A program made the translations under genes and the position numbers. The notes beneath the pieces were generated by a model. It was not told the DNA's origin. It saw nothing but the letters and a program-made list of their open reading frames with translations, and did no database searches. This document shows, piece after piece, positions 54,428-63,863 of a stretch of 64,000 nt of DNA. Numbering within the stretch: the first letter of the stretch is position 1; each line of letters starts with the position of its first letter. Source of the DNA: Dyadobacter sp. 50-39 (lineage in GTDB: Bacteria > Bacteroidota > Bacteroidia > Cytophagales > Spirosomataceae). The stretch is from the NCBI GenBank assembly GCA_001898145.1, contig MKSR01000040.1:974680-1038679 (forward strand), given 5' to 3'.

Positions 54428-57400
54428 TTAGAATGTCAGGTTCAATGCCAGGGTAAATGTGCGGGCCAGCGGGTAGCCGTTGAAATCGACGCCCGGTGTA
54501 AGCGAACTGCTGCCGTTGAGGCTCTGCTCGGGATTATAGCCGCGGTAGGGCGTGAAGGTGAGCGCATTCTGTACCGAGAGCGTCACGGCCGCATTTTGCA
54601 GATACACCGATTTTGAAACGCTCTCAGGCAGGTTATATCTCAAATTAATATTCCTGATCCTGAAAAACGACGCATTCTCGACGAGCAAGCTCGATACATA
54701 GCTCACATTGCCGCCCATGGGTGCCACATTCGCACGCGGTGTGCGGCCGTCGCCCGGCTGCGAGGGCGATTGCCAGCGGCCGAGCACGTCCTTCCGGCTG
54801 TAACTGCCATTCACGAGCCCGATGTTGCGGCGGGAGCCATTCAAAAGCTGGATTCCCTGCACGCCGTCGCCCAGTATACTGAGGCTGAACCGGCCATAGG
54901 AGAAATTGTTGGTAATACCATAAAAGAAATCGGGGCTGTTGTTGCCGATGATGGTGACGTCGCTCGGGGTGATGGCGCCATCACCGTCGATGTCCCGGAA
55001 TTTCAGGTCGCCCGGGCGTGACCCGGATGCCCCTCCTACCCGGGGGCTGTTGTCGACATCTTCCTGCGACTGGTACACGCCGATCGCGTCATATCCCCAA
55101 AAGCTGCCGATCGGCGCGCCGATTTTGGTAATGTGCGTATTCGGGCTGAATGAGGGGCTTTTCGAGATGATCGGGTTACCGGAAGGACCGAGTTTCACTA
55201 CCTTGTTTTGATTGAAAGAGATATTGAACGCCGTCGACCATTTGAATGCACCCGTCAGGTTTTTGGAATTAATACTAAACTCCCAGCCGCGGTTGTTGAG
55301 CTTGCCGATGTTTTGGAGGGCCGTTTCATAGCCCGTAGAAGCGGGAACCGGCACATTGAGCAGCAGGTCGGTGGTGTTTTTATTATAATAGTCAATAGTA
55401 AGACTGACACGGTTACGCAGCAATGCGAAATCCGCGCCTATATCAAACTGATGCATCATTTCCCAGCCCAGCTGCTCATTGCTGATGGAGCTCGGGTAAA
55501 GCCCGTATGCCAGCGAGCCCGTACCTGCGCCGAAACTGTAACGGCGGTTGGAAAGCAAGCCAATGTGGTTGTAGTTGCCAATGGTGTTGTTCCCGGCCAA
55601 CCCGTAGCTCGCCCGCAGTTTCAGGTCGGTTACCACATGCTGCGATTTCATAAAATTCTCCTCCGACAGGTACCAGCCCACCGACGCCGACGGGAACGTG
55701 CCCCATTTGTTGCGTGCCCCGAAACGCGACGATCCATCCCGTCGCATGGTGGCCGAAAACAGGTATTTGCCTGAATAAGTGTAGTTTACCCGTGCCAGCA
55801 GCGACAGCAGCGACCATTCCGACGCGTAGGTACCGCCGCCAGTAACCTGCCCTGCGTTCAGGGTCGGTACAAGGTCCGTCGGGAAGTTGGTCGCATTGAT
55901 TGCTGCCGATTCGCCATGTGCTTTCTGAGCCGTGAAACCGGCAAGCAGGTCCAGTTCATGCTTGGTATTGAATGTCTTTTTGTAGCTCAAAATATTCTCG
56001 TTCAGCCAGTTGAGCTCGCGTCCGGTAGATGCGATGGCGCGCGCCTGTACTGGAGCCGGAACGCCGTTCCAGCCTAAATCGGAGGGATAGTAGGCATTTT
56101 CGCGGGCATCGGAATAGTCGAGGCCGAACGAGGTGCGGAATTTAAGGCCGTCGATGAGCTTTAACTCGGCATATACATTACCCAATGTCCTGAAAACAGT
56201 GCGCTTGTCCTTGATTTTATTCGCAATCGCCACCGGATTGTCGATCACGCCGATGTTGTACGGCGACGGCCCGAGCAATGTCGTGTATGAGCCGTCGGCA
56301 TTGTAAACCGGCACGGTCGGCGGCAGCGACAATGCCGAACCGAGGATACCACCGGTAAATACCTGGTCTTCCACCGGCAGAATGCGGCTTGTGGCGTAGG
56401 AAGGCGACAAGTTCATACCCACACTCACATGCCGGGAAATATGGTGATCAAGATTGACGCGTGCCGAGTAGCGGTCGAAACCGGTTTTCATCACAATACC
56501 GTCCTGCTTGAAATAAGCGCCAGACATAAAAAAGGTCGTTTTGTCATTCCCGCCCGAAACCGACAACTGGTGATTCTGAATGGCGGCCGTCCGGAAAACC
56601 TCGTCCTGCCAGTCGGTACCCCGGCCGAGCGACTGCGGGTTCATAAACATTTCGGGGATTTGCAATGCGGAGGGCCGTGCGCTGTTGGGGTCGCTTGCGT
56701 TACCGCCCTTATCCACCCATGCATTGTTGCGGGCCTCAGTATTGTATTCGGCGTACTCCCGGGCATCGAGCATGTCGATCTTGTTTGCCACCTGCTGAAA
56801 ACCATAGTAGGTATCCAGCTGCACCACCGATTTCCCGGACTTGCCATGCTTTGTCGTCACCAGCACGACGCCATTGCTCCCGCGTGACCCGTAAATGGCT
56901 GCGGCCGAGGCGTCTTTGAGTATTTCAATGGATTCGATGTCGTTGGGATTAATGGACGAAAGCGGGTTGAAATTGCTGTTGAAATCGCTGGAAACAGGAA
57001 AGCCGTCGATCACGTACAAAGGCTCGTTACCCGCGCCTATCGAGCCGGTGCCCCGTACGCGTACGGATACGCCCCCGCCCGGCGCCCCTTTCGTCTGTGC
57101 CACGTTCACGCCCGCGATCTGTCCGCCCATGGCCTGGTCGAGGCTGGTCAGCGGCTGGCTCGCCACGTTTTTCATGGGTAGCGAGGCTACCGATCCGGTG
57201 ATGCTGCTTTGCTTCTGGGTGCCGTAGCCTACTACCACCACGTCGTTCAAAGCTTTGGTATCGACAGCCATCGAAAAGTTCAGTTCCGCATTGTTGCCTG
57301 CCGCGATTTCCTGGTTTTTATACCCTACAAAACTGGCGACGAGCACCAGTTCTCCGGCCATCGATTCGGGAACGCTCAGGCGGAATTCGCCATTCGCATC

Positions 57401-57964
57401 GGTGGCCGTGCCTGTCTGCGAATTTTTGACGATAATGCTCACGCCCGGAAACGGACTGCCGTTTTCATCGGTAACACGTCCCCGCACTATACGGTCTGTG
57501 CTCACGGGTAGTGGATCGATGCTGCGCCGGTTGAGCTCGATCACCGGCTGTGTTTCGGGCATGCGGCTCGGGATCGCAGTTTCCGGCACCGGCATTTTCA
57601 CGATCTTTTTCAGGACGATGTTCCGCTGAAAGATTTTGTAGGAGAGCGGCAGGTCCCTGAAAACTGCCTGTAAAAGCTCGTCGATCGATCCGTTTTTCAA
57701 CTTGACCGACACTTTTTTTGACGACGGCAAATCGAGCTCATCGTATAAAAACAGGTAGCCTGTGTGCTGCTCGATATTTCGCAGGGCAGTCTGTAGCGGG
57801 ACGTTTTTGGCTTGAAAGGAAATCTTTTGACTAAACCCGTCCGCGGTCACGTGGGAGAGGGTTACGATGAGCAAAAGCATGATCCTGGTCATAATCATCA
57901 GAGTTTGGGCAACAATATGCGCCCTGTCGCCCGCCGGAAAGCGGGGCAAAAGGTTAATTTTCAT
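54428..57964 (-). CDS. SusC/RagA TonB-linked receptor with STN signalling domain
   Basis: The start is placed at 57964 (MKINLLPRFP, 1178 aa), ahead of the membrane segment (IMTRIMLLLIVTLSHVTADGFSQ); the frame is open to 58072 but the extra residues are polar and unlike a leader. The STN domain (LQTALRNIEQHTGYLFLYDEL) is followed by a carboxypeptidase-like domain (VRGRVTDENGSPFPGVSIIV), the plug (LYVIDGFPVSS, YGSRGSNGVVLVTTKHG) and a barrel ending FTLALNLTF. It pairs with the SusD downstream. The FecR and ECF genes upstream complete a trans-envelope signalling loop. No glycosidase lies in this operon, so the nutrient is unknown. Confidence 0.94.
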   Translation of the reverse strand: MKINLLPRFPAGDRAHIVAQTLMIMTRIMLLLIVTLSHVTADGFSQKISFQAKNVPLQTALRNIEQHTGYLFLYDELDLPSSKKVSVKLKNGSIDELLQAVFRDLPLSYKIFQRNIVLKKIVKMPVPETAIPSRMPETQPVIELNRRSIDPLPVSTDRIVRGRVTDENGSPFPGVSIIVKNSQTGTATDANGEFRLSVPESMAGELVLVASFVGYKNQEIAAGNNAELNFSMAVDTKALNDVVVVGYGTQKQSSITGSVASLPMKNVASQPLTSLDQAMGGQIAGVNVAQTKGAPGGGVSVRVRGTGSIGAGNEPLYVIDGFPVSSDFNSNFNPLSSINPNDIESIEILKDASAAAIYGSRGSNGVVLVTTKHGKSGKSVVQLDTYYGFQQVANKIDMLDAREYAEYNTEARNNAWVDKGGNASDPNSARPSALQIPEMFMNPQSLGRGTDWQDEVFRTAAIQNHQLSVSGGNDKTTFFMSGAYFKQDGIVMKTGFDRYSARVNLDHHISRHVSVGMNLSPSYATSRILPVEDQVFTGGILGSALSLPPTVPVYNADGSYTTLLGPSPYNIGVIDNPVAIANKIKDKRTVFRTLGNVYAELKLIDGLKFRTSFGLDYSDARENAYYPSDLGWNGVPAPVQARAIASTGRELNWLNENILSYKKTFNTKHELDLLAGFTAQKAHGESAAINATNFPTDLVPTLNAGQVTGGGTYASEWSLLSLLARVNYTYSGKYLFSATMRRDGSSRFGARNKWGTFPSASVGWYLSEENFMKSQHVVTDLKLRASYGLAGNNTIGNYNHIGLLSNRRYSFGAGTGSLAYGLYPSSISNEQLGWEMMHQFDIGADFALLRNRVSLTIDYYNKNTTDLLLNVPVPASTGYETALQNIGKLNNRGWEFSINSKNLTGAFKWSTAFNISFNQNKVVKLGPSGNPIISKSPSFSPNTHITKIGAPIGSFWGYDAIGVYQSQEDVDNSPRVGGASGSRPGDLKFRDIDGDGAITPSDVTIIGNNSPDFFYGITNNFSYGRFSLSILGDGVQGIQLLNGSRRNIGLVNGSYSRKDVLGRWQSPSQPGDGRTPRANVAPMGGNVSYVSSLLVENASFFRIRNINLRYNLPESVSKSVYLQNAAVTLSVQNALTFTPYRGYNPEQSLNGSSSLTPGVDFNGYPLARTFTLALNLTF

Positions 57965-58148
57965 AACTTTGTTAAAGTTTAGGATGGCAAAATGACTTTT
58001 CAGAGAAGCTCGGTTGCGCCTGGACTGCGGGGAAAATGTTAGCGCATTTTCCCTTTTGTTTGTAGGCACCACGGTTTCAGGGCGGAATGTGCAGCGCAGT
58101 TTTCATCGGAAGAAGGTTTAAAATTGAACGCAAATAACTATACGCAAA

Positions 58149-59318
58149 CTAGGGTTCAATGACAATGGCATTATTTTCCAGACGGCAATTCACTCCCGCA
58201 TACCGCAGCATACCTACGAGTTCGGAGAGATTGACCTGCCTCGAGACCCTGCCCGTAAACTCCCGCACCGGCACTTCTCCACGGTAGGTCACCTCCACGT
58301 CGTACCAGCGCGAGAGCTGCCGCATGACATCCCTGACGCCCGCATTTTTGAAGTAAAACATCCCTTCCTTCCAGGCTACGGCCTCCTCCACCGGCTTGAA
58401 GGCCGTTTGGATATCGCCGCCCGGCAATAGCGAAGCCTGCTGGCCGGGCCGGAGCAACGCCTTACCGCTCTTGCTTCGCACCGACACCGAACCTTCCACC
58501 AGCGTCGTTTTAGACACCCGCTCATCGGCATAGGCCATCACATTGAAACGCGTGCCCAGCACCTGCACTTCCGAGCCATTGAAACTGACCGTGAAAGGCC
58601 TGGCGCGGTCTTTCGTAACTTCAAAGTAAGCTTCGCCGGTGATCGCTACCCGGCGCTCCGATGCCGGAAAGACGGACGGAAAACGAATGGATGAGGAAGC
58701 GTTGAGCCACACTTTGCTGCCGTCGGGCAACTGCACCTTGTACTGGCCTCCCCTCGGCGTGGATACCTTGTTGAAACCTGCCACCGCGGGTGCCGACGGA
58801 CGGCTGTTGTACACGACCAGCCCATCTTCCTGTTTGGTAATCTCCGTATTTCCCTCGCGTGCCACCAGGCCGCTGCCGACACGGTCGAGCTCAATGCCCT
58901 TTCCATCGGCGAGGGTAAGTAGGGCTTTATTCCCACCCGGCGCTACATCCCGGGCGATTGTAGCTTTTGTTTCAGGCAAATTTCCAAATGTTCCTCTCCG
59001 CATCACCCACATCCCGGCCACCACTGCCAGTACCGCCGCCACAGCCGCATACCGCACCCAAATGCGCATGGTCCAATGCCTGCGCTGCCTGCCGGAAGCC
59101 AGAATCGAACCCAGCATATGCCGGCTGCGTGCGGCATCGAAGAACGGAGGCGCGTCAGCCGATTGCAGCCAGTTACGCTTCATCCCCTCCTCAATGGCCT
59201 GATCGTGCTGCCCTGCACGAATGTGCCGCATCAACTCTTCCTGCTCGGCCGGCGTGGCCTGCCCTGCATAATAGCGGTCGAAAAGCGCTTGCAGCCTTTG
59301 TGGATCGTCCTCGTTCAT
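58149..59318 (-). CDS. FecR family anti-sigma factor
   Basis: The 389-aa protein has a cytoplasmic segment (residues 1-80, FDRYYAGQATPAEQEELMRHI), a membrane span near residues 86-106 (VRYAAVAAVLAVVAGMWVM), and a FecR domain with TPRGGQYKVQLPDGSKVWLNASSSIRFP and EVQVLGTRFNVMAYADE. A DUF4974 tail ends NCRLENNAIVIEP. It is the third copy of this module in the window and sits between an ECF sigma gene and an STN-SusC, as the other two do. The 184-base gap to SusC likely carries the operon promoter. Confidence 0.95.
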   Translation of the reverse strand: MNEDDPQRLQALFDRYYAGQATPAEQEELMRHIRAGQHDQAIEEGMKRNWLQSADAPPFFDAARSRHMLGSILASGRQRRHWTMRIWVRYAAVAAVLAVVAGMWVMRRGTFGNLPETKATIARDVAPGGNKALLTLADGKGIELDRVGSGLVAREGNTEITKQEDGLVVYNSRPSAPAVAGFNKVSTPRGGQYKVQLPDGSKVWLNASSSIRFPSVFPASERRVAITGEAYFEVTKDRARPFTVSFNGSEVQVLGTRFNVMAYADERVSKTTLVEGSVSVRSKSGKALLRPGQQASLLPGGDIQTAFKPVEEAVAWKEGMFYFKNAGVRDVMRQLSRWYDVEVTYRGEVPVREFTGRVSRQVNLSELVGMLRYAGVNCRLENNAIVIEP

Positions 59319-59386
59319 GGATTGAATACTGTTTCAACCCAAGGACAGCAAGGCATACCCAAAAGGGGCTATGGGTTCAGAAAAAA

Positions 59387-59959
59387 TTAAAAGAAAATTT
59401 TAAGCACCAGGATCGGGCTCATTTTCACACTTTTACCGATGTAGGTGATAATCGCGGCGGTGGCTATCTGAAGGTATTTTTTGACCGTCTCTTTCGACAG
59501 CCCCATTTGCAGCGCAATCTCATGGTAGGAAAGCCGCTGGTGCCTGCTGAGCAAATACACCTGCCGCTGCTGGGGAGGAAGCTGGTCGATGGCTTCGTCG
59601 ATCAATGCGTAGCGATAGTCGTCCGGCTCCGCCTCTCCTTCCGCTGCCTCGTCGAGCCCGGTAAATTTCATTTTTTCCGCGGCCAGCTTTTTCAATGCAT
59701 TCAGGGCCGCATTCTTGGATATTACAAAAAGGTAAACCGGGAAATTCTCGATTTCCACGAGCAATTCCCGGTTACGCCATATTTTGAGAAAAACGTCATG
59801 AACGAGCTCTTCCGCCACCTGCTCCGACCGGGTAATGCGGAAGATGTGATGTCCCAGGCGCTGGTGGTAATGGTCGAAGATCCTCGTAAAGGCCCGCTCA
59901 TCTCCTCCGGCTACCTGCCGCAGGAGTTCCTTTTCATCATTCAATGCGGACCTGTACAT
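59387..59959 (-). CDS. ECF RNA polymerase sigma factor (RpoE-like, Bacteroidota type)
   Basis: The start is placed at 59959 (MYRSALNDEKELLRQVAGGDE), giving 190 aa, normal for the group; the longer frame to 60040 adds 27 residues with no family match. Region 2 has FTRIFDHYHQRLGHHIFRITRS and AEELVHDVFLKIWRNR. Region 4 has QLPPQQRQVYLLSRHQRLSYHEIALQMGLSKETVKKYL. The C-terminal tail (YIGKSVKMSPILVLKIFF) is mildly hydrophobic. It should activate the SusC/SusD operon after FecR releases it. Confidence 0.93.
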   Translation of the reverse strand: MYRSALNDEKELLRQVAGGDERAFTRIFDHYHQRLGHHIFRITRSEQVAEELVHDVFLKIWRNRELLVEIENFPVYLFVISKNAALNALKKLAAEKMKFTGLDEAAEGEAEPDDYRYALIDEAIDQLPPQQRQVYLLSRHQRLSYHEIALQMGLSKETVKKYLQIATAAIITYIGKSVKMSPILVLKIFF

Positions 59960-60146
59960 GCGGAAACGCTGCAAATTGTGCTCGGATACAACTGGTGTAC
60001 CCCATAAAGCAGGCCCATTGCGGAATCTAATTGCCGCCAACGCAACTACAAAGCAGCGCAGCCCGGGGTATTTGCATAACTCCGGGCTGCGCTGGCATAA
60101 GTTTTAGAATAAAACGGTCTGTAACCAATTCAATACAGATTCCGCA

Positions 60147-60353
60147 ATGCCAAAAGCAACTTTTCAACTGAAAGAAGACGATACCCAGACCGTCAGTATC
60201 AGCCAGGATGAGGTCCAGGAAATGATCCCCGACGCAGATTTCCGGTTCAGCCTCATTATGCTCAAAGACGGGCGCAAATACTTTGTATGTGGTACGCTGG
60301 CGGAACTGGAACAGCAATTTTCCAGCCCCGCTGAATCGTCCGGAAATCGTTGA
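60147..60353 (+). CDS. Small acidic protein of unknown function
   Basis: The 68-aa frame begins MPKATFQLKEDDTQTVSISQ and continues DEVQEMIPDADFRFSLIMLKDGRKYFVCGTLAEL. It has no signal peptide, membrane span or known motif, but the alternating hydrophobic pattern and the KDGRKYFVCGTL segment look like a folded small beta protein. It is isolated, on the + strand between two - strand units, and its stop lies 82 bases from the end of the convergent gap gene. I do not recognise a family. Confidence 0.5.
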   Translation: MPKATFQLKEDDTQTVSISQDEVQEMIPDADFRFSLIMLKDGRKYFVCGTLAELEQQFSSPAESSGNR

Positions 60354-60435
60354 GCAGCAAACCTCCGGCACGCCTTTTTGCTTCCGACCGCGCTGTATGA
60401 AGGACTGGCGGCCTCGGGACACTCGCAGGAACTGC

Positions 60436-61422
60436 TTAGCCCAGCTCCTGGATCTGACGGATCATCTGGTTGGTGAAGCCCCATTCGTTGTCGTACCAGG
60501 CCATTACCTTCACCAGGTCGCCATCCACTACCCTGGTCATTTCCAGGTCGACTACCGCGGCATAGGGACTTTGCTTGATATCCGTTGAAACCAGTGGCTC
60601 GTCGGTCACGGCAACTACCTTCGCATATCTTGCGGTAGCAGCCTCCTCAATCAGAATTGCATTGATCTCCTCCGCAGTGGTGGGGCGCTCGGCGATGAAC
60701 GTGATGTCGGAAATAGAACCGACCGGAACGGGCACCCGTACAGCCACGCCGTCGAATTTACCGGCGTATTGCGGCAGTGCTTTGGTGGTGGCGATGGCGG
60801 CGCCGGTGGCCGCCGGGGCCAGGTTAATGCCTGCTGCCCTTCCCATCCGTGGCTCTTTCTTCGAAGGCGCATCCACCAGCGCCTGCGACGCGGTATACGC
60901 GTGTGTGGTGTTCAGTATGGCTTTTTTAATACCCAGCCTGCGTCCCAATATCTCGATTACCGGGCTAATATTGTTGGTAGTACAGCTGGCGCAGGAGAAA
61001 ATGGACGTTTTTCCTTCTTCGGTATTCACGCCGTGGACGATCGTCGGGGTGTCTTTCGTAGGCCCGGAAATGACCACGAAGCGCGCACCTGCTTTAATAT
61101 GCCTTTCCGCATCGGCATAATTCGTGAATACGCCTGTGCTTTCGATTACGACATCCACATTGAGCTCCTTCCACGGGAGGTCGTCGATGGACCTGGTTGT
61201 CGTATACCGGATCTTTTTACCGCCGACCAGAATATGGTCGTTTTCAAAGCTGACATCATGGTCATACTTACCGTAAACGCTATCGTATTTCAGCAGGTAG
61301 GCTGCATTCTCGATGCTCATCATATCATTGATGCCCACTACTTCAAGGCCGTCCGTGGCCGTAATCACTTTCAGGCCCGCGCGGCCAATTCTCCCAAAAC
61401 CGTTGATTGCTATCCTTTTCAT
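60436..61422 (-). CDS. gap: Type I glyceraldehyde-3-phosphate dehydrogenase
   Basis: This is a standard 328-aa GAPDH. The NAD-binding start is RIAINGFGRIGRAGLK, the catalytic Cys147 sits in SCASCTTN, and conserved blocks ILNTTHAYTASQALVD, RVPVPVGSISDITF and the terminal WYDNEWGFTNQM are present. It catalyses oxidation and phosphorylation of glyceraldehyde 3-phosphate in glycolysis, using NAD or NADP. It is 55 bases downstream of the TetR gene on the same strand, with a partial TetR-operator-like sequence in the gap, so this copy may be under TetR control. Genomes of this group often hold more than one gap gene; this may be a secondary, regulated copy. Confidence 0.97.
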   Translation of the reverse strand: MKRIAINGFGRIGRAGLKVITATDGLEVVGINDMMSIENAAYLLKYDSVYGKYDHDVSFENDHILVGGKKIRYTTTRSIDDLPWKELNVDVVIESTGVFTNYADAERHIKAGARFVVISGPTKDTPTIVHGVNTEEGKTSIFSCASCTTNNISPVIEILGRRLGIKKAILNTTHAYTASQALVDAPSKKEPRMGRAAGINLAPAATGAAIATTKALPQYAGKFDGVAVRVPVPVGSISDITFIAERPTTAEEINAILIEEAATARYAKVVAVTDEPLVSTDIKQSPYAAVVDLEMTRVVDGDLVKVMAWYDNEWGFTNQMIRQIQELG

Positions 61423-61441
61423 CGCTTTTACGTTTAAATTA

Positions 61442-61459
61442 TACAGAACAGTCTGTCTA
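61442..61459 (-). promoter_or_regulatory. Possible TetR-type half-site before gap
   Basis: On the - strand this reads TAGACAGACTGTTCTGTA, sharing the TAGACA half-site with the perfect palindrome at 62076-62097. It contains a short ACAGA/TCTGT inverted repeat. It lies about 20 bases before the gap start. Confidence 0.35.
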
Positions 61460-61477
61460 TTATTGAAACAAAAAATT

Positions 61478-62050
61478 TCAAACTTTTTTCAGCAAAACTT
61501 CTGCCATTTTCTTTGCTTTTTTTACCGGCCACGTATCCCTGTAAATCTTGGATTCCACAATAGCCCCCTCATACAGGAGATAAATCGAATCTCCCACAAA
61601 ATCTGAATCCACACCACTGGCACCTTCCAATGCTTTCTCCACGAGGCTTTTCATGTACTGCCTTAGCTTACCCTTATGCTCCAAAATCTGCTTGAACATC
61701 AATGGGCTGGTAGTGCCCACCTCCGATAGTATATTGATAAACTTACAGCCCAGGTAGTCATCCTTTTGCAAGGCATATTCCAGAAAATCAAAACAGGCAC
61801 TCAGCTTTTGTGCCGGCGCTTTTTTGGCGGCCGTCCATTGCTCTATCCCTGAAAACCATTCTTCTCTGCCCTGTTTCAGGTAAATGACACCCAGCTCATC
61901 TTTCGATCCGAAATGCTGGTACAGGCTTGCCTTGGCCACATTGGCTTCCGCGAGGATCTGGTTAATCCCCGTGTTGTTATAGCCCTGGCTGTGAAACAAC
62001 CTCGCAGCCGTTTCCAGAATCCGCTCTTTAGGTCCAAGTTTCTTTGTCAT
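61478..62050 (-). CDS. TetR/AcrR family transcriptional regulator
   Basis: The start at 62050 (MTKKLGPKERILETAARLF, 190 aa) is preferred over an ATG six codons upstream. The N-terminal helix-turn-helix reads FHSQGYNNTGINQILAEANVAKASLYQHFGSKDELG, the classic TetR DNA-binding domain. The C-terminal ligand-binding part (residues 70-190) is of the short YcdC/TetR_C type with CKFINILSEVG. A perfect inverted repeat begins 26 bases upstream, which should be its own operator. The following gene is gap. It may repress itself and gap in response to an electrophile or metabolite; the ligand is unknown. Confidence 0.92.
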   Translation of the reverse strand: MTKKLGPKERILETAARLFHSQGYNNTGINQILAEANVAKASLYQHFGSKDELGVIYLKQGREEWFSGIEQWTAAKKAPAQKLSACFDFLEYALQKDDYLGCKFINILSEVGTTSPLMFKQILEHKGKLRQYMKSLVEKALEGASGVDSDFVGDSIYLLYEGAIVESKIYRDTWPVKKAKKMAEVLLKKV

Positions 62051-62075
62051 GGCACAAAGATACAACAACCGTTTT

Positions 62076-62097
62076 ATATAGACAACTTTGTCTATAT
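62076..62097. promoter_or_regulatory. Perfect palindromic operator upstream of the TetR gene
   Basis: A 10-bp inverted repeat (62076-62085 with 62088-62097, core TAGACAA-CT-TTGTCTA) is separated by two bases. It ends 26 bases before the TetR start. Position and symmetry are those of a TetR autoregulatory operator. Confidence 0.75.
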
Positions 62098-62519
62098 TTT
62101 TTCTCGTTCTGAAATGCCTTGCAGAAACACCTGATATAATTGCAATTATAATCGACGCTCCGCAGTGGTTTTCAATATTAATGTAATGATTTGTGCGACG
62201 GCACGAATTCGAAAGTAAATAGTTACCCGATTAATTAAACAATTGCAACTTATTGATAATCAAAGAACCAGGCAATGTAAATATCATATTATTTGTTGTA
62301 CCAAATTAAATGAAGGTAGCTATTAGCTTGAATACCACATGAAATCATATTCAAGACCTATTCATTACATTTTAATTTAATATAAAAGTAATTTTTAGTT
62401 TATCAAATTTATCCTATTTTTGCAAAGTAAAAGCCTAAAAAAGCCGCTAATCCCTCCTAATCAAACGATTGATTGCAGCATTCCGTGGGTATTACATAAC
62501 TCAATGATTCCAATTTTTA
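62098..62519. other. AT-rich 422-bp intergenic region
   Basis: A divergent spacer between the TetR gene (-) and the SGNH gene (+), strongly AT-rich compared with most of the window. It holds a candidate promoter for the + genes at 62415-62422. No credible gene, terminator or RNA was found. Confidence 0.55.
62415..62422 (+). promoter_or_regulatory. Candidate -7 element for the SGNH/carbamoyltransferase genes
   Basis: TATTTTTG followed by C matches the Bacteroidota -7 consensus TAnnTTTG and lies 98 bases before the SGNH start. The -33 element is not clear. Confidence 0.4.
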
Positions 62520-63782
62520 ATGGAAAGCCGCATTACCAATAGTTCTCCCACTACCATTACGCCTATCCTTAAATTTGTCGGTGCTTTTCTGATTGCGGGG
62601 CTGATTTTATCTTTAATTGTCCTGTTTGTGGAGTTTAGCTTCGGAAATGGGGATGGAATTTGGTTCGATCTGGATATACGTCGAACAACATTTAGTTTTC
62701 TAAGCTGGTCCGCCGTGGTGGCTGTGGTTGTAATGCTTCTTTTCAGTAAAGTTTCGTATATCCGATCCATCACATTCAGCATTTTGACGACGCTCATTTT
62801 GCTTTTTGGGATTGAGAAATTATGCCGGTTCATTATCTCCATGCGCACACCGGCACCCAAAGCCAGCGTTCAGGCGGGTCCTGCATTTGAGCGTATCGAT
62901 TGGAAAGAATCTGCGATGGAAGATGACATTCTGGGTGTAAAAGCCAAGCCGAACCTGTCTTTTAAATGGGCCCCGGTCCACAAAGGCATCGCCTACGATT
63001 CCATACATATTTCCACAGACCAGTTTTCGCGCCGCATCACACCCCGCGCAGATTCCCTTCCCAGGCCTCGCTATGCCATGTTTTTGGGTTGTTCCTACAC
63101 GTACGGCGACGGCGTTTCCGACAACGAGACATTACCGTACTATTTTCAAAAAGAAGCAATTGATTATCAGTCTTATAACTACGGTTTCCTAGGCTATTCG
63201 CCTTTACATGCGTTGGCACGTCTGCAAAAATCAAATCTGAAAGAGCAGATGCCGCAGCAAAATGGTTTTGGTGTATTTACATTGATTAACGATCATTTGG
63301 ACCGGGTAATCCCCGCTTCCCGCTGGATTGAAATAACAAAAGGACGTTTCCCCTATTTGAATGAGAGCACCATGCAAACGGATGGGACATTTGATCAGCG
63401 CCGCAGATTATACACCACATTTGTTACCAATTTTCAGTCCACCGGTTTAAAAGAAATGCTCCGCTGGGGTTATCCCCGTTTCCATACGCCTGAGCATGAG
63501 GAGTTGCTGGCAAAAATTATTGTCAAAGCGCGGGATGAGTATGTAAGCCGGTTTCAAAATCAGAACTTTTATGTCATCATTTTCCCTGGCAATCCTGCCT
63601 CAGAAACTATTATCCGGCTTTTTAAAGAAAAAGGCATTCAATATTTCGACTATTCAAAGCTCATCGATTTAAAAACAAATATGCTTGGCTTTGATAATGC
63701 GCACCCCAAAGCAGTGGTATATCAGGCAGTGGCCCACAAATTAGTGGCTGATTTAAATTGCCGCGTCAGCCCTGCGCATTGA
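62520..63782 (+). CDS. Membrane-anchored SGNH/GDSL-like hydrolase
   Basis: The 420-aa protein has about three N-terminal membrane spans (ILKFVGAFLIAGLILSLIVLFV, SWSAVVAVVVMLLF, SITFSILTTLILLFGI). A soluble domain from about residue 120 follows. It has the SGNH block I motif in FLGCSYTYGDGVSDNETL (nucleophile Ser about 190), LINDH in the middle, and a late DNAHPKA block holding the catalytic Asp and His (about 392-395). Such proteins add or remove acyl groups on surface polysaccharides. The next gene, 81 bases on, is a carbamoyltransferase; these two types are often clustered with SxtJ-like proteins in polysaccharide or natural-product loci. The gene is AT-rich relative to the rest of the window. 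Confidence 0.82.
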   Translation: MESRITNSSPTTITPILKFVGAFLIAGLILSLIVLFVEFSFGNGDGIWFDLDIRRTTFSFLSWSAVVAVVVMLLFSKVSYIRSITFSILTTLILLFGIEKLCRFIISMRTPAPKASVQAGPAFERIDWKESAMEDDILGVKAKPNLSFKWAPVHKGIAYDSIHISTDQFSRRITPRADSLPRPRYAMFLGCSYTYGDGVSDNETLPYYFQKEAIDYQSYNYGFLGYSPLHALARLQKSNLKEQMPQQNGFGVFTLINDHLDRVIPASRWIEITKGRFPYLNESTMQTDGTFDQRRRLYTTFVTNFQSTGLKEMLRWGYPRFHTPEHEELLAKIIVKARDEYVSRFQNQNFYVIIFPGNPASETIIRLFKEKGIQYFDYSKLIDLKTNMLGFDNAHPKAVVYQAVAHKLVADLNCRVSPAH

Positions 63783-63863
63783 ATTGACTTTTGATTGCAA
63801 CGCTTGGGTATACCGGGTGTGTCTGCCTTATTAATCCACTAGCATTATTCTAATCACGCATTA

